From Achromobacter sp. MYb9 (GTDB lineage Bacteria; Pseudomonadota; Gammaproteobacteria; Burkholderiales; Burkholderiaceae_B): a stretch of 64,000 bases of DNA. Under the pieces are notes generated by a model. The model searched no databases and was not told the DNA's origin. It worked only from the letters and a program-made list of their open reading frames with translations. The position numbers were made by a program, and so were the translations under genes. Of this stretch, positions 24,658 through 33,149 are shown piece after piece (the first letter of the stretch is position 1; each line of letters begins with the position of its first letter). The DNA lies in assembly GCF_002975275.1 (NCBI RefSeq), contig NZ_PCOQ01000013.1, positions 1-64,000 of the forward strand, given 5' to 3'.

Positions 24658-24676
24658 TATCCTGTTTTGCAGGATA
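24658..24676 (+). promoter_or_regulatory. Inverted repeat upstream of kynU
   Basis: TATCCTG, a 5-base TTTTG spacer and CAGGATA form a perfect inverted repeat ending 19 bases before the kynU start. It could bind KynR, or act in the mRNA because it lies so close to the ribosome site. It is recorded as a candidate. Confidence 0.35.
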
Positions 24677-24695
24677 TTGCCCGAAGGAGCATTGC

Positions 24696-25946
24696 ATGAC
24701 TACGCGTGAAGACTGCGTCGCCGCAGACCGGAAAGACCCCCTGGCCGCCCTGAAAGCGCGTTTTGAATTGCCGCCTGGCGTGCTCTACATGGACGGCAAT
24801 TCCCTGGGCGTGATGCCGAAGGCCGCCGCCGCCCGCGCCGCTGGCGTGATCACGCAGGAATGGGGCACCGGCTTGATCCGCAGCTGGAACACCGCCGGCT
24901 GGTTCGAATTGCCCGCCCGCCTGGGCGATAAGCTGGGCAGCCTGCTGGGCGCCCGCGAAGGCGAACTGGTCGTGACCGACACCACGTCGCTGAACATCTT
25001 CAAGGCGCTGGCCGCCGGGCTGCGCATCCAGCAGCAAAAACAACCGGCGCGCCGCGTCATCCTGTCTGAACGCGATAACTTTCCGACCGATCTGTACATG
25101 ATCCAGGGCATGATCGACCTGCTGCAGCAGGGGTACGAAATGCGCTTGATCGATGACGAGCTGCCGCTGGACAAGGCGCTGGACGATTCCGTCGCCGTGA
25201 TGCTGCTGTCGCACGTGAACTACCGCAGCGGCCAGATGCACGACATGGCCGCCGTCACCGCCCTGGCGCACGAACGTGGCGCGCTGACCATCTGGGACCT
25301 GGCGCATGCCGCCGGCGCGGTGCCGGTCGACTTGAACGGCGCCAACGCCGATTTCGCCGTGGGCTGCACGTATAAGTACCTGAACGGCGGCCCGGGTTCG
25401 CCGGCCTTTATCTGGGTGGCGCCGCGCCACACGCAGGATTTCTGGCAGCCCCTGTCCGGCTGGTGGGGCCACACCCGCCCGTTCGACATGGCCGTGGCCT
25501 ATGAACCCGCCGGCGGCATCCGCCGTTACCTGTGCGGCACGCAGCCCATCGTGTCGCTGTCGCTGGTGGAATGCGGCCTGGACGTGGCCCATGCCGCCGA
25601 CATGGCCGACGTGCGCCGCAAGTCGCTGGCGTTGGGCGACCTGTTCATCGCGCTGGTCGAAGAACGCTGCGAAGGCCATCCGCTGACGCTCGTCACGCCC
25701 CGCCAGCACGCCGACCGCGGCAGCCATGTCAGTTTCCGCCACCCCAACGGCTACGAGGTGATGCAGGCTTTGATCGCGCGCGGCCTGATCGGCGACTATC
25801 GCGAACCCGAGGTGCTGCGCTTTGGCCTGACGCCGCTGTATTTCGGCTACGCCGACGTGTGGGACGCGGTGGATATCCTGAAAGACGTGCTGGACAGCCG
25901 CGCCTGGGACAAGCCTGAATTCAAGCAGCGGTCCGCCGTGACCTGA
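24696..25946 (+). CDS. kynU: Kynureninase
   Basis: A 416-residue PLP enzyme that cleaves L-kynurenine to anthranilate and alanine in tryptophan breakdown. AAGGAG precedes the ATG at 24696. Family marks are [49 protein letters not shown], the PLP-binding Lys in [16 protein letters not shown], and [10 protein letters not shown]. An amino acid permease gene follows 79 bases later and is probably cotranscribed. The other genes of the anthranilate route (kynA, kynB) are not beside it. Confidence 0.95.
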   Translation: MTTREDCVAADRKDPLAALKARFELPPGVLYMDGNSLGVMPKAAAARAAGVITQEWGTGLIRSWNTAGWFELPARLGDKLGSLLGAREGELVVTDTTSLNIFKALAAGLRIQQQKQPARRVILSERDNFPTDLYMIQGMIDLLQQGYEMRLIDDELPLDKALDDSVAVMLLSHVNYRSGQMHDMAAVTALAHERGALTIWDLAHAAGAVPVDLNGANADFAVGCTYKYLNGGPGSPAFIWVAPRHTQDFWQPLSGWWGHTRPFDMAVAYEPAGGIRRYLCGTQPIVSLSLVECGLDVAHAADMADVRRKSLALGDLFIALVEERCEGHPLTLVTPRQHADRGSHVSFRHPNGYEVMQALIARGLIGDYREPEVLRFGLTPLYFGYADVWDAVDILKDVLDSRAWDKPEFKQRSAVT

Positions 25947-26025
25947 ACGCCCTGACGCGTTGCCTTATCGCGCGGGCCCAATCGGTCCTACATCCAGAAA
26001 AAGAGCGCAGTACAAGGAGGAGACA

Positions 26026-27435
26026 ATGCAAAAGCAGCAACAGGGCTTCGGCCAGATCACCCAGCGCGAACAAGGCTTGAAGCGGCGCCTGACCTCGGGC
26101 CAGATGAGCATGATCGCCATCGGCGGGGCCATCGGCACGGGCTTGTTCCTGGGCAGCAAGTTCGCCATCGGGTTTGCCGGGCCCAGCGTGATCATCAGCT
26201 ACGCCATAGGCGGGGTGATCACGCTGCTGCTGATGGGCTGCCTGGCCGAAATGACGGTGGCGCATTCCACATCCGGTTCCTTCGGCGCCTATGCCGAGCA
26301 TTACGTGGGTCCGCTGGCGGGCTTTCTGGTGCGCTATGCGTACTGGTCGTGCGTGGTGCTGGCGGTGGGCACGGAAGTGACGGCGGTGGCCGAGTACATG
26401 AAGTTCTGGTTCCCCGGCGTGCCGGGTTGGCAGTGGGTATGCGTTTTTTCGGCGGCGCTGATCTTGATCAACGCGATGAGCGTCAAGGCCTTCGGCACCA
26501 TTGAATACTGGTTCTCGACCATCAAGATCACGGCGATCGTGGCCTTCATCATCCTGGGCGCGTATGTGGTCTGGGGGAATCCGCAATACGGCACGGCGCT
26601 GTATACCTCGCACGGCGGCTTTTTCCCGAATGGCGTGTGGGGCATGTGGGTCGCGGTGGTGATCTCGATCTTCAGCTACCTGAGCGTGGAGATGATCGCG
26701 GTGGCCGCTGGCGAAGCCGAGGACCCGGAACGCGCCGTCAAGAAGGCGTTCCGCGCCACCATCGTCCGGCTGGTCGTCTTCTACCTGCTGACGCTGGCGC
26801 TGATCCTGGCCATCGTGCCGTGGGACGAAGCCGGCAAGGGCGGCAGCCCGTTCGTGAAAGTGATGCAGGCGCTGCAGATTCCCGGCGCGGCAGGCGTGAT
26901 CAATTTCATCGTATTGGTGGCGGCATTGTCCGCCATGAACAGCCAGCTCTACATCACGACGCGCATGATGTTCAGCCTGTCTCGCGCCGGGCACGCGCCA
27001 TCCGCGTTCGGCCGGCTGACCCGCAGCGGCACGCCGCTGAACGCGCTGCTGCTGTCCACCAGCGGGATCGCCATCGCGGCCGTGTTGAACGCGCTGTACC
27101 CCGAGACCTCGTTCACGCTGATGATGGCGATTTCGATGTTCGGCGCGTTGTTCACCTGGATGATGATCTTCGTCACGCACTATTTCTTCCGCCGCCGTTG
27201 GGCGCGGGAAGGAGGCGCTGCGCTGTCGTTTCGGATGCCGGGCTTTCCGGCGCTGACGCTGCTGGGCGCGGTTGCGATGCTGGCCATTCTGGTCACGACG
27301 GCCTTCACCGGCGTGTTCAAGATGACGCTGGTCTTTGGCGTTCCCTTCCTGCTGATTCTGGCCGCGCTGTATTTCCTGCTGTTCAAGAAAAGCGGCGAAA
27401 CGCTGCTGCTGCAGGCGCGCGACCAGCAAGGGTGA
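26026..27435 (+). CDS. APC family amino acid permease
   Basis: A 469-residue inner-membrane transporter started at the ATG at 26026 (AAGGAGGAGAC upstream). It has twelve transmembrane segments and the amino acid transporter (AAT) family signature: LKRRLTSGQMSMIAIGGAIG, TGLFLGS, then MTVAHSTSGSFGAYAEHYVG. The middle carries FSYLSVEMIAVAAGEAEDP. By type it resembles GABA, aromatic and proline permeases such as GabP/AroP. Its place directly after kynU suggests uptake of tryptophan, kynurenine or a related compound, but this is inference from position. Confidence 0.82.
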   Translation: MQKQQQGFGQITQREQGLKRRLTSGQMSMIAIGGAIGTGLFLGSKFAIGFAGPSVIISYAIGGVITLLLMGCLAEMTVAHSTSGSFGAYAEHYVGPLAGFLVRYAYWSCVVLAVGTEVTAVAEYMKFWFPGVPGWQWVCVFSAALILINAMSVKAFGTIEYWFSTIKITAIVAFIILGAYVVWGNPQYGTALYTSHGGFFPNGVWGMWVAVVISIFSYLSVEMIAVAAGEAEDPERAVKKAFRATIVRLVVFYLLTLALILAIVPWDEAGKGGSPFVKVMQALQIPGAAGVINFIVLVAALSAMNSQLYITTRMMFSLSRAGHAPSAFGRLTRSGTPLNALLLSTSGIAIAAVLNALYPETSFTLMMAISMFGALFTWMMIFVTHYFFRRRWAREGGAALSFRMPGFPALTLLGAVAMLAILVTTAFTGVFKMTLVFGVPFLLILAALYFLLFKKSGETLLLQARDQQG

Positions 27436-27483
27436 CCCGAGCCGCCAACCGCGCCCGGATCATCGCGGGTGTTGCAGCCCGGG

Positions 27484-28407
27484 TTACCGCCTGGCCTGCC
27501 GCCCCGGACCGGACGCGCATTGCCGGATCGCCGCCAGCATGGCGCGGGCGCGGGCCGGTAGCGAACGCGACGCGTACACGGCGTGCATTTGCGGCGCGGC
27601 GCCCTGGGCCGAGGTCACGGTATACGCCGGACACACGCGCACCAGGGCGCCACGTTCGATTTCCGGCTGCGCGGCCCAATCCGCCAGCCGCGCGATCCCC
27701 ATGCCTTGCAAGACCATCGCCATCAAGCCGCTGCCGCTGCTGACCCGCACGGCGGGTTCGGCGTGCATGCGCACAATGCGCTGGTCGTCCCGCAGGTGCC
27801 AGTCCTTCAGCACGCGGGGGCCGGTGTGCATCACCAGGCGATGCGCTTTCAGGTCTTCGGGCTCGCGGGGCAGACCCCTGCGGCGCACGTAGTCCGGGCT
27901 GGCGCACAACAGCCGGTCGTAGGGCCACAGGTGCGCGCCCAGCAAGTCGCTGGAGGCCGGGAACCCGCCTCGGATCGCAAAGTCCAGGCCTTCGGCGATG
28001 GGGTCCACCCATTTGTCGGTATACAGGATGTCCATGCTGACGCCGGGATGGGCGTCCGCGTACTGCCGCAGCACGGCGGGCAGCAGCGCCACGCCCAGCA
28101 GGTCCGGCGCTGAAAAGCGCACGCGGCCCTGCACGCCGCCCTGCGCGTCTTGAAGGTCGTCTCGCGCTTGCGCTTCCAGGCGCAGCAACTCGCGCGCCGA
28201 CTGGAAATAGCTTTCGCCCTGCGGCGTCAGCACCACGCTGCTTTTGCTGCGCAACAGCAGCTGCGCGCCCACTTGGCGCTCCAGCGATTGCACGGCCCGG
28301 GTGACGGCGCTGGGCGAGGCGCCCAGCGAGCGGGCGGCCAGAACGAAACTCTGGCGTTCGGCCACGGCGCAGAACACCTGGTATTCCCATAGCGCGCCTC
28401 GTTCCAT
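27484..28407 (-). CDS. LysR-type transcriptional regulator
   Basis: A 307-residue LysR protein. The N-terminal helix-turn-helix (FVLAARSLGASPSAVTRAVQ, then LERQVGAQLLLRSK) is followed by a co-inducer-binding domain (GRVRFSAPDLLGVALLPAVL, then EGLDFAIRGG). It is divergent from a threonine-synthase-like gene, and a classical LysR box lies between the two, so it most likely regulates that enzyme and itself. The inducer is unknown. Confidence 0.85.
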   Translation of the reverse strand: MERGALWEYQVFCAVAERQSFVLAARSLGASPSAVTRAVQSLERQVGAQLLLRSKSSVVLTPQGESYFQSARELLRLEAQARDDLQDAQGGVQGRVRFSAPDLLGVALLPAVLRQYADAHPGVSMDILYTDKWVDPIAEGLDFAIRGGFPASSDLLGAHLWPYDRLLCASPDYVRRRGLPREPEDLKAHRLVMHTGPRVLKDWHLRDDQRIVRMHAEPAVRVSSGSGLMAMVLQGMGIARLADWAAQPEIERGALVRVCPAYTVTSAQGAAPQMHAVYASRSLPARARAMLAAIRQCASGPGRQARR

Positions 28408-28419
28408 GCGGATTCTCCA

Positions 28420-28434
28420 TTGCGATTATCGCAA
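28420..28434. promoter_or_regulatory. LysR-type operator
   Basis: TTGCGATTATCGCAA is a perfect 15-bp inverted repeat containing the T-N11-A core of LysR sites. It lies 13 bases upstream of the LysR start and 71 bases upstream of the divergent enzyme gene. A TTGCAA half-like sequence follows at about 28441. Confidence 0.6.
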
Positions 28435-28504
28435 CATGATATTGCAACGCAGTGCCGGGCGCCCGGCCTAGACTGACGGCTTTCCCGCCTTATTTCTCTT
28501 CATC

Positions 28505-29641
28505 ATGCCGCAGCCCTTCTATGTGGACCCGCTTTCCGGCGGACGCTATCCGATCACTGACGCACGCTGGTGCTCCGACGCCCAGACGCCGCTGATGATT
28601 TCGGCGTTGCCGGGCATTTCGCGCGACGACATCGATACCCGCGACCGCTCGATCTGGCGCTATCGCGCCGCGTTGCCGCAGGACATTGCAACGCCGGTGT
28701 CGATGGGGGAGGGCGGCACGCCGATGGTCGAACGCGCTTGGGGCGGCCTGCGGCCGCATTTCAAACTGGAATGGTTCAACCCCACCTGCAGCTTCAAGGA
28801 TCGGGGCGCGGCGGTCATGCTGTCATGGCTGCGCCAGATCGGCATCCCGGCGGTGGCCGAGGACAGCTCGGGCAACGGCGGCGCGGCCATCGCTGCCTTC
28901 GGCGCGGCGGCGGGCATGGGCGTGACCATTTTCGCGCCGGCCTATACGTCCATTGCCAAAGTGGCGCAGATCCGCGCATTCGGCGCCGACGTGCGGCTTG
29001 TGGAAGGTCCGCGCGAGCATTCGCAGACCGAAGCCATCCGGGCTTCACAAGACATCTTCTACGCCAGCCACAATTGGCAGCCGTTCTTTTTGCAGGGCAC
29101 CAAATCGATCGCCTACGAGATGTGGGAAGACTTTGGTTTCCAGGCCCCCGATAACGTCGTGATCCCGGCGGGCGCGGGCAGCAACGTGCTGGGTTGCGCC
29201 ATCGGCTTCGCCGAATTGCTGGCTGCGGGCCAGATCCGCCGCCTGCCCCGGCTGTTCGTGGCGCAGCCGTTGAATTGCTCGCCTGTGGACGCCAGCTTTC
29301 AGGCGGGGCAAGACGAGGCGGTGCCGCGCCAGGTGCTGCCCACCGTCGCTGAAGGCACGGCCATCAAGCATCCGGTGCGCTTGCGCGAGGTGTTGCAGGC
29401 GGTGCGGGCCAGTGGCGGACAGACCGTGGCGGTGCCGGAAGCGGACATCGTGGCGGCAGTGAAGCGCCTGGCGCTGTCCGGCCTGTACGCCGAACCCACT
29501 AGCGCGACGGCGGCGGCGGCCCTGGACGTACTGCAAGCGCGTGGCGCGATCCAGGCCAGCGAGCGCACGGTCGTGCTGCTGACCGGCACCGGCATCAAGT
29601 CCACGCAATTCATGACGGACCTGTATTCGACGGCGTCGTGA
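28505..29641 (+). CDS. Threonine-synthase-like PLP enzyme
   Basis: A 378-residue fold-type II PLP enzyme. The PLP Lys lies in CSFKDRGAAVML, the phosphate-binding loop in SSGNGGAAIAAFGAA, and PAGAGSNVLG and LLTGTGIKS complete the pattern. It starts with a zinc-ribbon-like N-terminal remnant (PLSGGRYPI, RWCSD). It resembles threonine synthases but lies outside any threonine operon, next to its own LysR regulator. It may be a specialised beta-replacement or beta-elimination enzyme for a phosphorylated or modified amino acid. The actual substrate cannot be told. Confidence 0.75.
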   Translation: MPQPFYVDPLSGGRYPITDARWCSDAQTPLMISALPGISRDDIDTRDRSIWRYRAALPQDIATPVSMGEGGTPMVERAWGGLRPHFKLEWFNPTCSFKDRGAAVMLSWLRQIGIPAVAEDSSGNGGAAIAAFGAAAGMGVTIFAPAYTSIAKVAQIRAFGADVRLVEGPREHSQTEAIRASQDIFYASHNWQPFFLQGTKSIAYEMWEDFGFQAPDNVVIPAGAGSNVLGCAIGFAELLAAGQIRRLPRLFVAQPLNCSPVDASFQAGQDEAVPRQVLPTVAEGTAIKHPVRLREVLQAVRASGGQTVAVPEADIVAAVKRLALSGLYAEPTSATAAAALDVLQARGAIQASERTVVLLTGTGIKSTQFMTDLYSTAS

Positions 29642-29686
29642 ATGGGGCGCGGGCGTGCTCGGCATGCCGGCAAGCCCGCGCTGGCC

Positions 29687-30100
29687 TCAACTGGCTTGGG
29701 CCGCTGCGATGCGTTCGTCTGCCGCGTTCAAGGCAGGGGCGCGCGAGAACACGCGCAGACGGTGCCCGTCGGGATCCAGCGCGACGAAGGTGCGCCCGAA
29801 GTCCATGTCGGTGGGGGCTTGCAGGATGGGCAGGCCGCGCAGGCTCCATTCACGGTGGCGCTGGTTGACGACGTCGACATCGGCCACGGCGAAGGCCAGT
29901 TCGGACGCGCCGCCGCGGCCGGCCGCAGCCGGCTCCACCGTGTAGCGCGACCACAATCCCAGCTTCAGGCCGGAATCCAGCACGAAGAGGGCGAACGTGG
30001 GCGAATTCTCGACCGGTTCGCGTTGCAGCAGCGCACTGTAGAAGGCGGCGCTGGCCTGGGGCTTTTCGACGTAGAAGAGGACGTAGTTGGTATCGGACAT
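29687..30100 (-). CDS. VOC family (glyoxalase/bleomycin resistance-like) protein
   Basis: A 137-residue protein with AGGAG before the ATG at 30100. It shows paired beta-alpha-beta units of the vicinal oxygen chelate fold: VLFYVEKPQASAAFYSALLQ at the start, ELAFAVADVDVVNQ in the second half, and DFGRTFVALDPDGHRLRVF at the end. It probably binds a metal or small toxin. Reaction and substrate are unknown. The upstream WYL regulator gene (70 bases away, same strand) may control it. Confidence 0.8.
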   Translation of the reverse strand: MSDTNYVLFYVEKPQASAAFYSALLQREPVENSPTFALFVLDSGLKLGLWSRYTVEPAAAGRGGASELAFAVADVDVVNQRHREWSLRGLPILQAPTDMDFGRTFVALDPDGHRLRVFSRAPALNAADERIAAAQAS

Positions 30101-30169
30101 GAGGCGCTCCTGGTGGTTGATGCGCTCATGTTAGGCAGGGGTACTGTCAGTTTTTGGCAGTAGTGTGCA

Positions 30170-30859
30170 TCAGGCTTTTTTCGGCTCCTGGTGGATCCCG
30201 CGCCACTCTTTCAGCAAGGCGTGACGGCGCCGGGGATAGCGGTCGCCGGCAGTCAGCGCGGCGATGCGGTCGGTGCGGAAATGCCGGAAGTCCTGGCGCA
30301 GTTCACACCAGGCCATGACCAGCCGCACACTGTCGAAAAAGCCCAACGCGAAGGGCCAGATCACGCGGGCGGAATCCGATCCCTTGTCGTCGCGGTACTG
30401 GATCTCCAGTTTCCGCTCGTTGCGGATCGCCTGGCGGATCAGCGCCACGTCCACGCGGTCGATGACCGCGCTGGCGCTGGGAGCGACCAGCAACGGAATG
30501 GCGTCCAGCTCGTCGCGCAACTCCTGTGGCAGCACCGCGCCGATTTTGGCCAGGGCATTGCGGGCGGCCAGACCCAGGCGTTCGTCGGAACGGCCGGCCA
30601 CCCAGCGCGTGCCCAGCACCAAGGCTTCTATCTCTTCGGTGCTGAACATCAAGGGCGGCAGCATGAAGCCGGGGCGCAGCACGTACCCCACGCCGGGTTC
30701 GCCCTCGATTTCGGCGCCCTGGCATTGCAGCGTTGCGATATCGCGGTACAGCGTGCGCAGGCTGATGCCCATTTCGGCGGCCAGCCGGTGGCCGCTGACG
30801 GGAAGGCGGTGGCGGCGCAGCGTCTGGAGCAGCTCCAGCAGTCGTTCGGTGCGAGACAT
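30170..30859 (-). CDS. WYL-domain (YafY-type) transcriptional regulator
   Basis: A 229-residue regulator from the ATG at 30859; the open frame has an alternative start 12 codons upstream. The N-terminal DeoR/HTH_11-like domain (RTERLLELLQTLRRHRLPVS, then GISLRTLYRDIATL) is followed by the WYL domain. The WYL core reads VIWPFALGFFDSVRLVMAWC, so the usual W-Y-L triplet is changed. These proteins sense nucleic acids or nucleotides and repress stress genes. It is followed by the VOC gene on the same strand. Confidence 0.83.
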   Translation of the reverse strand: MSRTERLLELLQTLRRHRLPVSGHRLAAEMGISLRTLYRDIATLQCQGAEIEGEPGVGYVLRPGFMLPPLMFSTEEIEALVLGTRWVAGRSDERLGLAARNALAKIGAVLPQELRDELDAIPLLVAPSASAVIDRVDVALIRQAIRNERKLEIQYRDDKGSDSARVIWPFALGFFDSVRLVMAWCELRQDFRHFRTDRIAALTAGDRYPRRRHALLKEWRGIHQEPKKA

Positions 30860-30984
30860 GGCGGGGGGAAGGAACCGGATGCGTAATGCTGCCACGAAAT
30901 GGCAGCATTCGGTCGGCTATTCGGTCGGCTATTCAGCCGCCGTGTCCGACCGTCGCGCGTCCGGTTCGCCCGCAGCGGATGGCG

Positions 30985-31845
30985 CTAGGAGCCGACCTTC
31001 TTGCCCGTCGCCACGTCGATCACCGAGCCGTCTTCCAGGCTGACGCGGTAGATCTCGCGCACGACGTTGCCGGCAAAGCCGATTTCAACGATGGACACGT
31101 CTTTGAACGTGGTGTTGATGCCGTCGGGCAGCACGGCATTGAACTTGTCGGACTCTTGCTTCATGGCGTCCTGCAAGCGGGTGTCGTAGATCGCCATGCT
31201 GTAGACCAGCGTGGTGTGCGGGTTGTGGGCGCGCGCCTCTTTGCCGTCCTGCATGATGTTGACGCCGCTGACGCCCATGGTCTTGACCAGGTTTTTGCCC
31301 GCGTCGCTCATCTTGGCGTAGACGGGGCCCGTCACGCGTGGCAGCGGGCCGTCGCGCAAGGGGGCCAGCGCGGCGGTCGCGGCGGTGTTGTAGCGCATCA
31401 TGTCTTCAAAGCCCTGGCCGCTTTTGACGACGCCCAGATCCAGCCACCACGGATGGCCGGCGCCCTTGGCGGCTTCCGTCGGGTAGAAGGTCTTCAGCGT
31501 GACCTGCAGCGGGGCGGGCGGCTTGGGCAGCGCGCGCAGCATGCGGGCGGGGGTCTCGGGATCGGCGCTGTGGATGTGGACCACGGTGACGTGCGGCATG
31601 TTGGGCGTTTCGGCCTCGGTCTTCAGGCCCAGCGCCAGCAGATCCTGCTTGAGCGTGCCGGTGATCTTGGCGTCCAGGACGGCGTTGACGTCCTGCGGCA
31701 GGCGGTACACCACGCCGTAGGTGGCTTTGTGGGCGCGGAACTCGGGCTTGTCCAGGGCGCTGTTGTCGATGGGCGCGGCGGCCTGGGCGGCGAACGAGGT
31801 GGCGAACAGGCCGAGGGCGGCCAGGTGGAATGCACGTTTGATCAT
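30985..31845 (-). CDS. Exported 2H-phosphoesterase-like protein
   Basis: A 286-residue protein from the ATG at 31845 (AAGGGA upstream). A clear signal peptide, LAALGLFATSFAAQAAA, directs it to the periplasm. Two H-x-T-h motifs are visible, H85-V-T87-V (MPHVTVVHI) and H210-T-T212-L (NPHTTLVYS), in the symmetrical positions of the 2H phosphoesterase superfamily (LigT, cyclic phosphodiesterases). The order, spacing and hydrophobic context support the fold. Annotation pipelines would call it hypothetical. The substrate could be a cyclic phosphate or nucleotide in the periplasm. The C-terminal stretch EIYRVSLEDGSVIDVATGKK adds a small beta module. Confidence 0.6.
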   Translation of the reverse strand: MIKRAFHLAALGLFATSFAAQAAAPIDNSALDKPEFRAHKATYGVVYRLPQDVNAVLDAKITGTLKQDLLALGLKTEAETPNMPHVTVVHIHSADPETPARMLRALPKPPAPLQVTLKTFYPTEAAKGAGHPWWLDLGVVKSGQGFEDMMRYNTAATAALAPLRDGPLPRVTGPVYAKMSDAGKNLVKTMGVSGVNIMQDGKEARAHNPHTTLVYSMAIYDTRLQDAMKQESDKFNAVLPDGINTTFKDVSIVEIGFAGNVVREIYRVSLEDGSVIDVATGKKVGS

Positions 31846-32016
31846 GGGGAATCCCTTGTCGTTGTTGACGTGACCCGCGAGAGTCATCCGCAGTGTGGCC
31901 ACTGCGGATGTACGGGGTATTGCACCAGTCGAAAGAATCCCGATACCAGTCCCCACTTGGCCGATAGGTGGCGGCGGCGGCCGGTATCCGCGCGGAGCCG
32001 GCGGCCGGAGCCAGCG

Positions 32017-32484
32017 CTAGATCATGAAGACGATGGCCACGATGGCGATGCCCAGCACCAGGTTCACGCCCACCCAGCGGCGGATGCCCGCCATGGCCTG
32101 GCCGCCTTTCGGCCAATCGCCCGCGGCGACCGCGGCGGCCAGACGCTTGTAGAGCGCAAAACGGATATGGCCGAAGATGGCCATCATCACGATCCCGCCC
32201 GATGCCATCAGCGTCCAACCCAGCGGCATGAAAAACGCGCCGCCCGTGCGCGAGGCCTGGCTGGCCTCCTGGCCGATCATCGATATGCCCGTCAGCAGGA
32301 TCAACACAATCGCCCACAGCACGGCGTTCAGGAAGGGGCCCAGCACCGACGCCATCAGTTTCAGGCGCACCGGCGGTTCCAGTTGCGCGGCCGCCGGCCG
32401 CAGGAAACAGTGCGCGAACAGCATGCCGCCGACCCATAGGATCACGGCGATCACATGGATGAACTTCACGACGCTATAGAACAT
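32017..32484 (-). CDS. CopD-like inner-membrane protein
   Basis: A 155-residue protein with four transmembrane segments, taken from the ATG at 32484; a TTG five codons earlier is possible. It shows KFIHVIAVILWVGGMLFAHC in helix 1 and a conserved HIRFALYKRL loop, the layout of the CopD/YcnJ-type copper resistance domain (DUF2269-like). His residues at the helix ends could bind haem or copper. The gene lies between the 2H-phosphoesterase-like gene and the divergent hur operon. The function is inferred from the family only. Confidence 0.65.
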   Translation of the reverse strand: MFYSVVKFIHVIAVILWVGGMLFAHCFLRPAAAQLEPPVRLKLMASVLGPFLNAVLWAIVLILLTGISMIGQEASQASRTGGAFFMPLGWTLMASGGIVMMAIFGHIRFALYKRLAAAVAAGDWPKGGQAMAGIRRWVGVNLVLGIAIVAIVFMI

Positions 32485-32566
32485 GGGGGCTGCCTGCAAG
32501 GGAAGGGCCGCGGAATGCCGCCCGGTCTGTCCCCATCATATCGCCGCAACATAATCTTGCGCGGAC

Positions 32567-32611
32567 TTGACCGGAATCATGGTTTTGCATTTAGAATGAG
32601 ATTGATTTCTA
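32567..32611 (+). promoter_or_regulatory. hurI promoter with Fur box
   Basis: TTGACC (32567-32572) and TTTAGA (32590-32595) are 17 bases apart and resemble a sigma-70 promoter. The AT-rich stretch AGAATGAGATTGATTTCTA (32593-32611) overlaps the -10 and matches the Fur box consensus in about two-thirds of its positions by eye. This would give iron repression of hurI, as known for the Bordetella hur-bhu locus. Confidence 0.6.
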
Positions 32612-32639
32612 TTTGTACATAGCGTTCTGGGAGCCCGTC

Positions 32640-33149
32640 GTGCCGAACCCTGTACTCGCTTCAGGCGACGCCGTTCAACTTTTGTACCGCACGCATCATG
32701 GATGGCTGCAGGGCTGGTTGCGGGCGAAACTGGGCAATACCTTTGATGCGGCCGACCTGGCCCAGGACACGTTCGTGCGGGTGCTGCGCCACCGCCACGA
32801 GCTGGACGCACTGCGCGAACCGCGCGCCTATCTGACCACGATCGCCAAGCGGCTGCTGCTGAATCATCACCGGCGCCGCTCGGTTGAAGACGCCTACCTG
32901 GAAGCGCTGGCGCTGATGCCGGAAGCGGTTGCGCCGTCGGCCGAACATCGCCTGATCATCCTGGAAACGCTGCAGGAGATCGATGAAATGCTGTCCGGGC
33001 TGTCCCGGCCCGCGCGCCAGGCGTTCCTGCTGGCGCAGCTGGAAGGGCTGAGCCACGGCGAAATTGCCGAACGGCTGAATGTGTCGCTACGGTCCGTCCA
33101 CCGCTACATCACGCGCGGGTTCGAGCAATGCATCATGGCGGTGGCGTGA
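32640..33149 (+). CDS. hurI: ECF sigma factor HurI (haem-responsive)
   Basis: A 169-residue ECF sigma factor of the FecI group, taken from the GTG at 32640 with GGGAG just upstream. Region 2 (AADLAQDTFVRVLRHRHEL, then REPRAYLTTIAKRLLLNHHR) binds the -10 element. Region 4 (LLAQLEGLSHGEIAERLNVS, then RSVHRYITRGFEQC) binds the -35. With HurR and BhuR it forms a cell-surface signalling path: haem at the receptor frees HurI to transcribe bhuR and its neighbours. The assignment rests on the whole locus matching Bordetella hurIR-bhuRSTUV. Confidence 0.9.
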   Translation: MPNPVLASGDAVQLLYRTHHGWLQGWLRAKLGNTFDAADLAQDTFVRVLRHRHELDALREPRAYLTTIAKRLLLNHHRRRSVEDAYLEALALMPEAVAPSAEHRLIILETLQEIDEMLSGLSRPARQAFLLAQLEGLSHGEIAERLNVSLRSVHRYITRGFEQCIMAVA

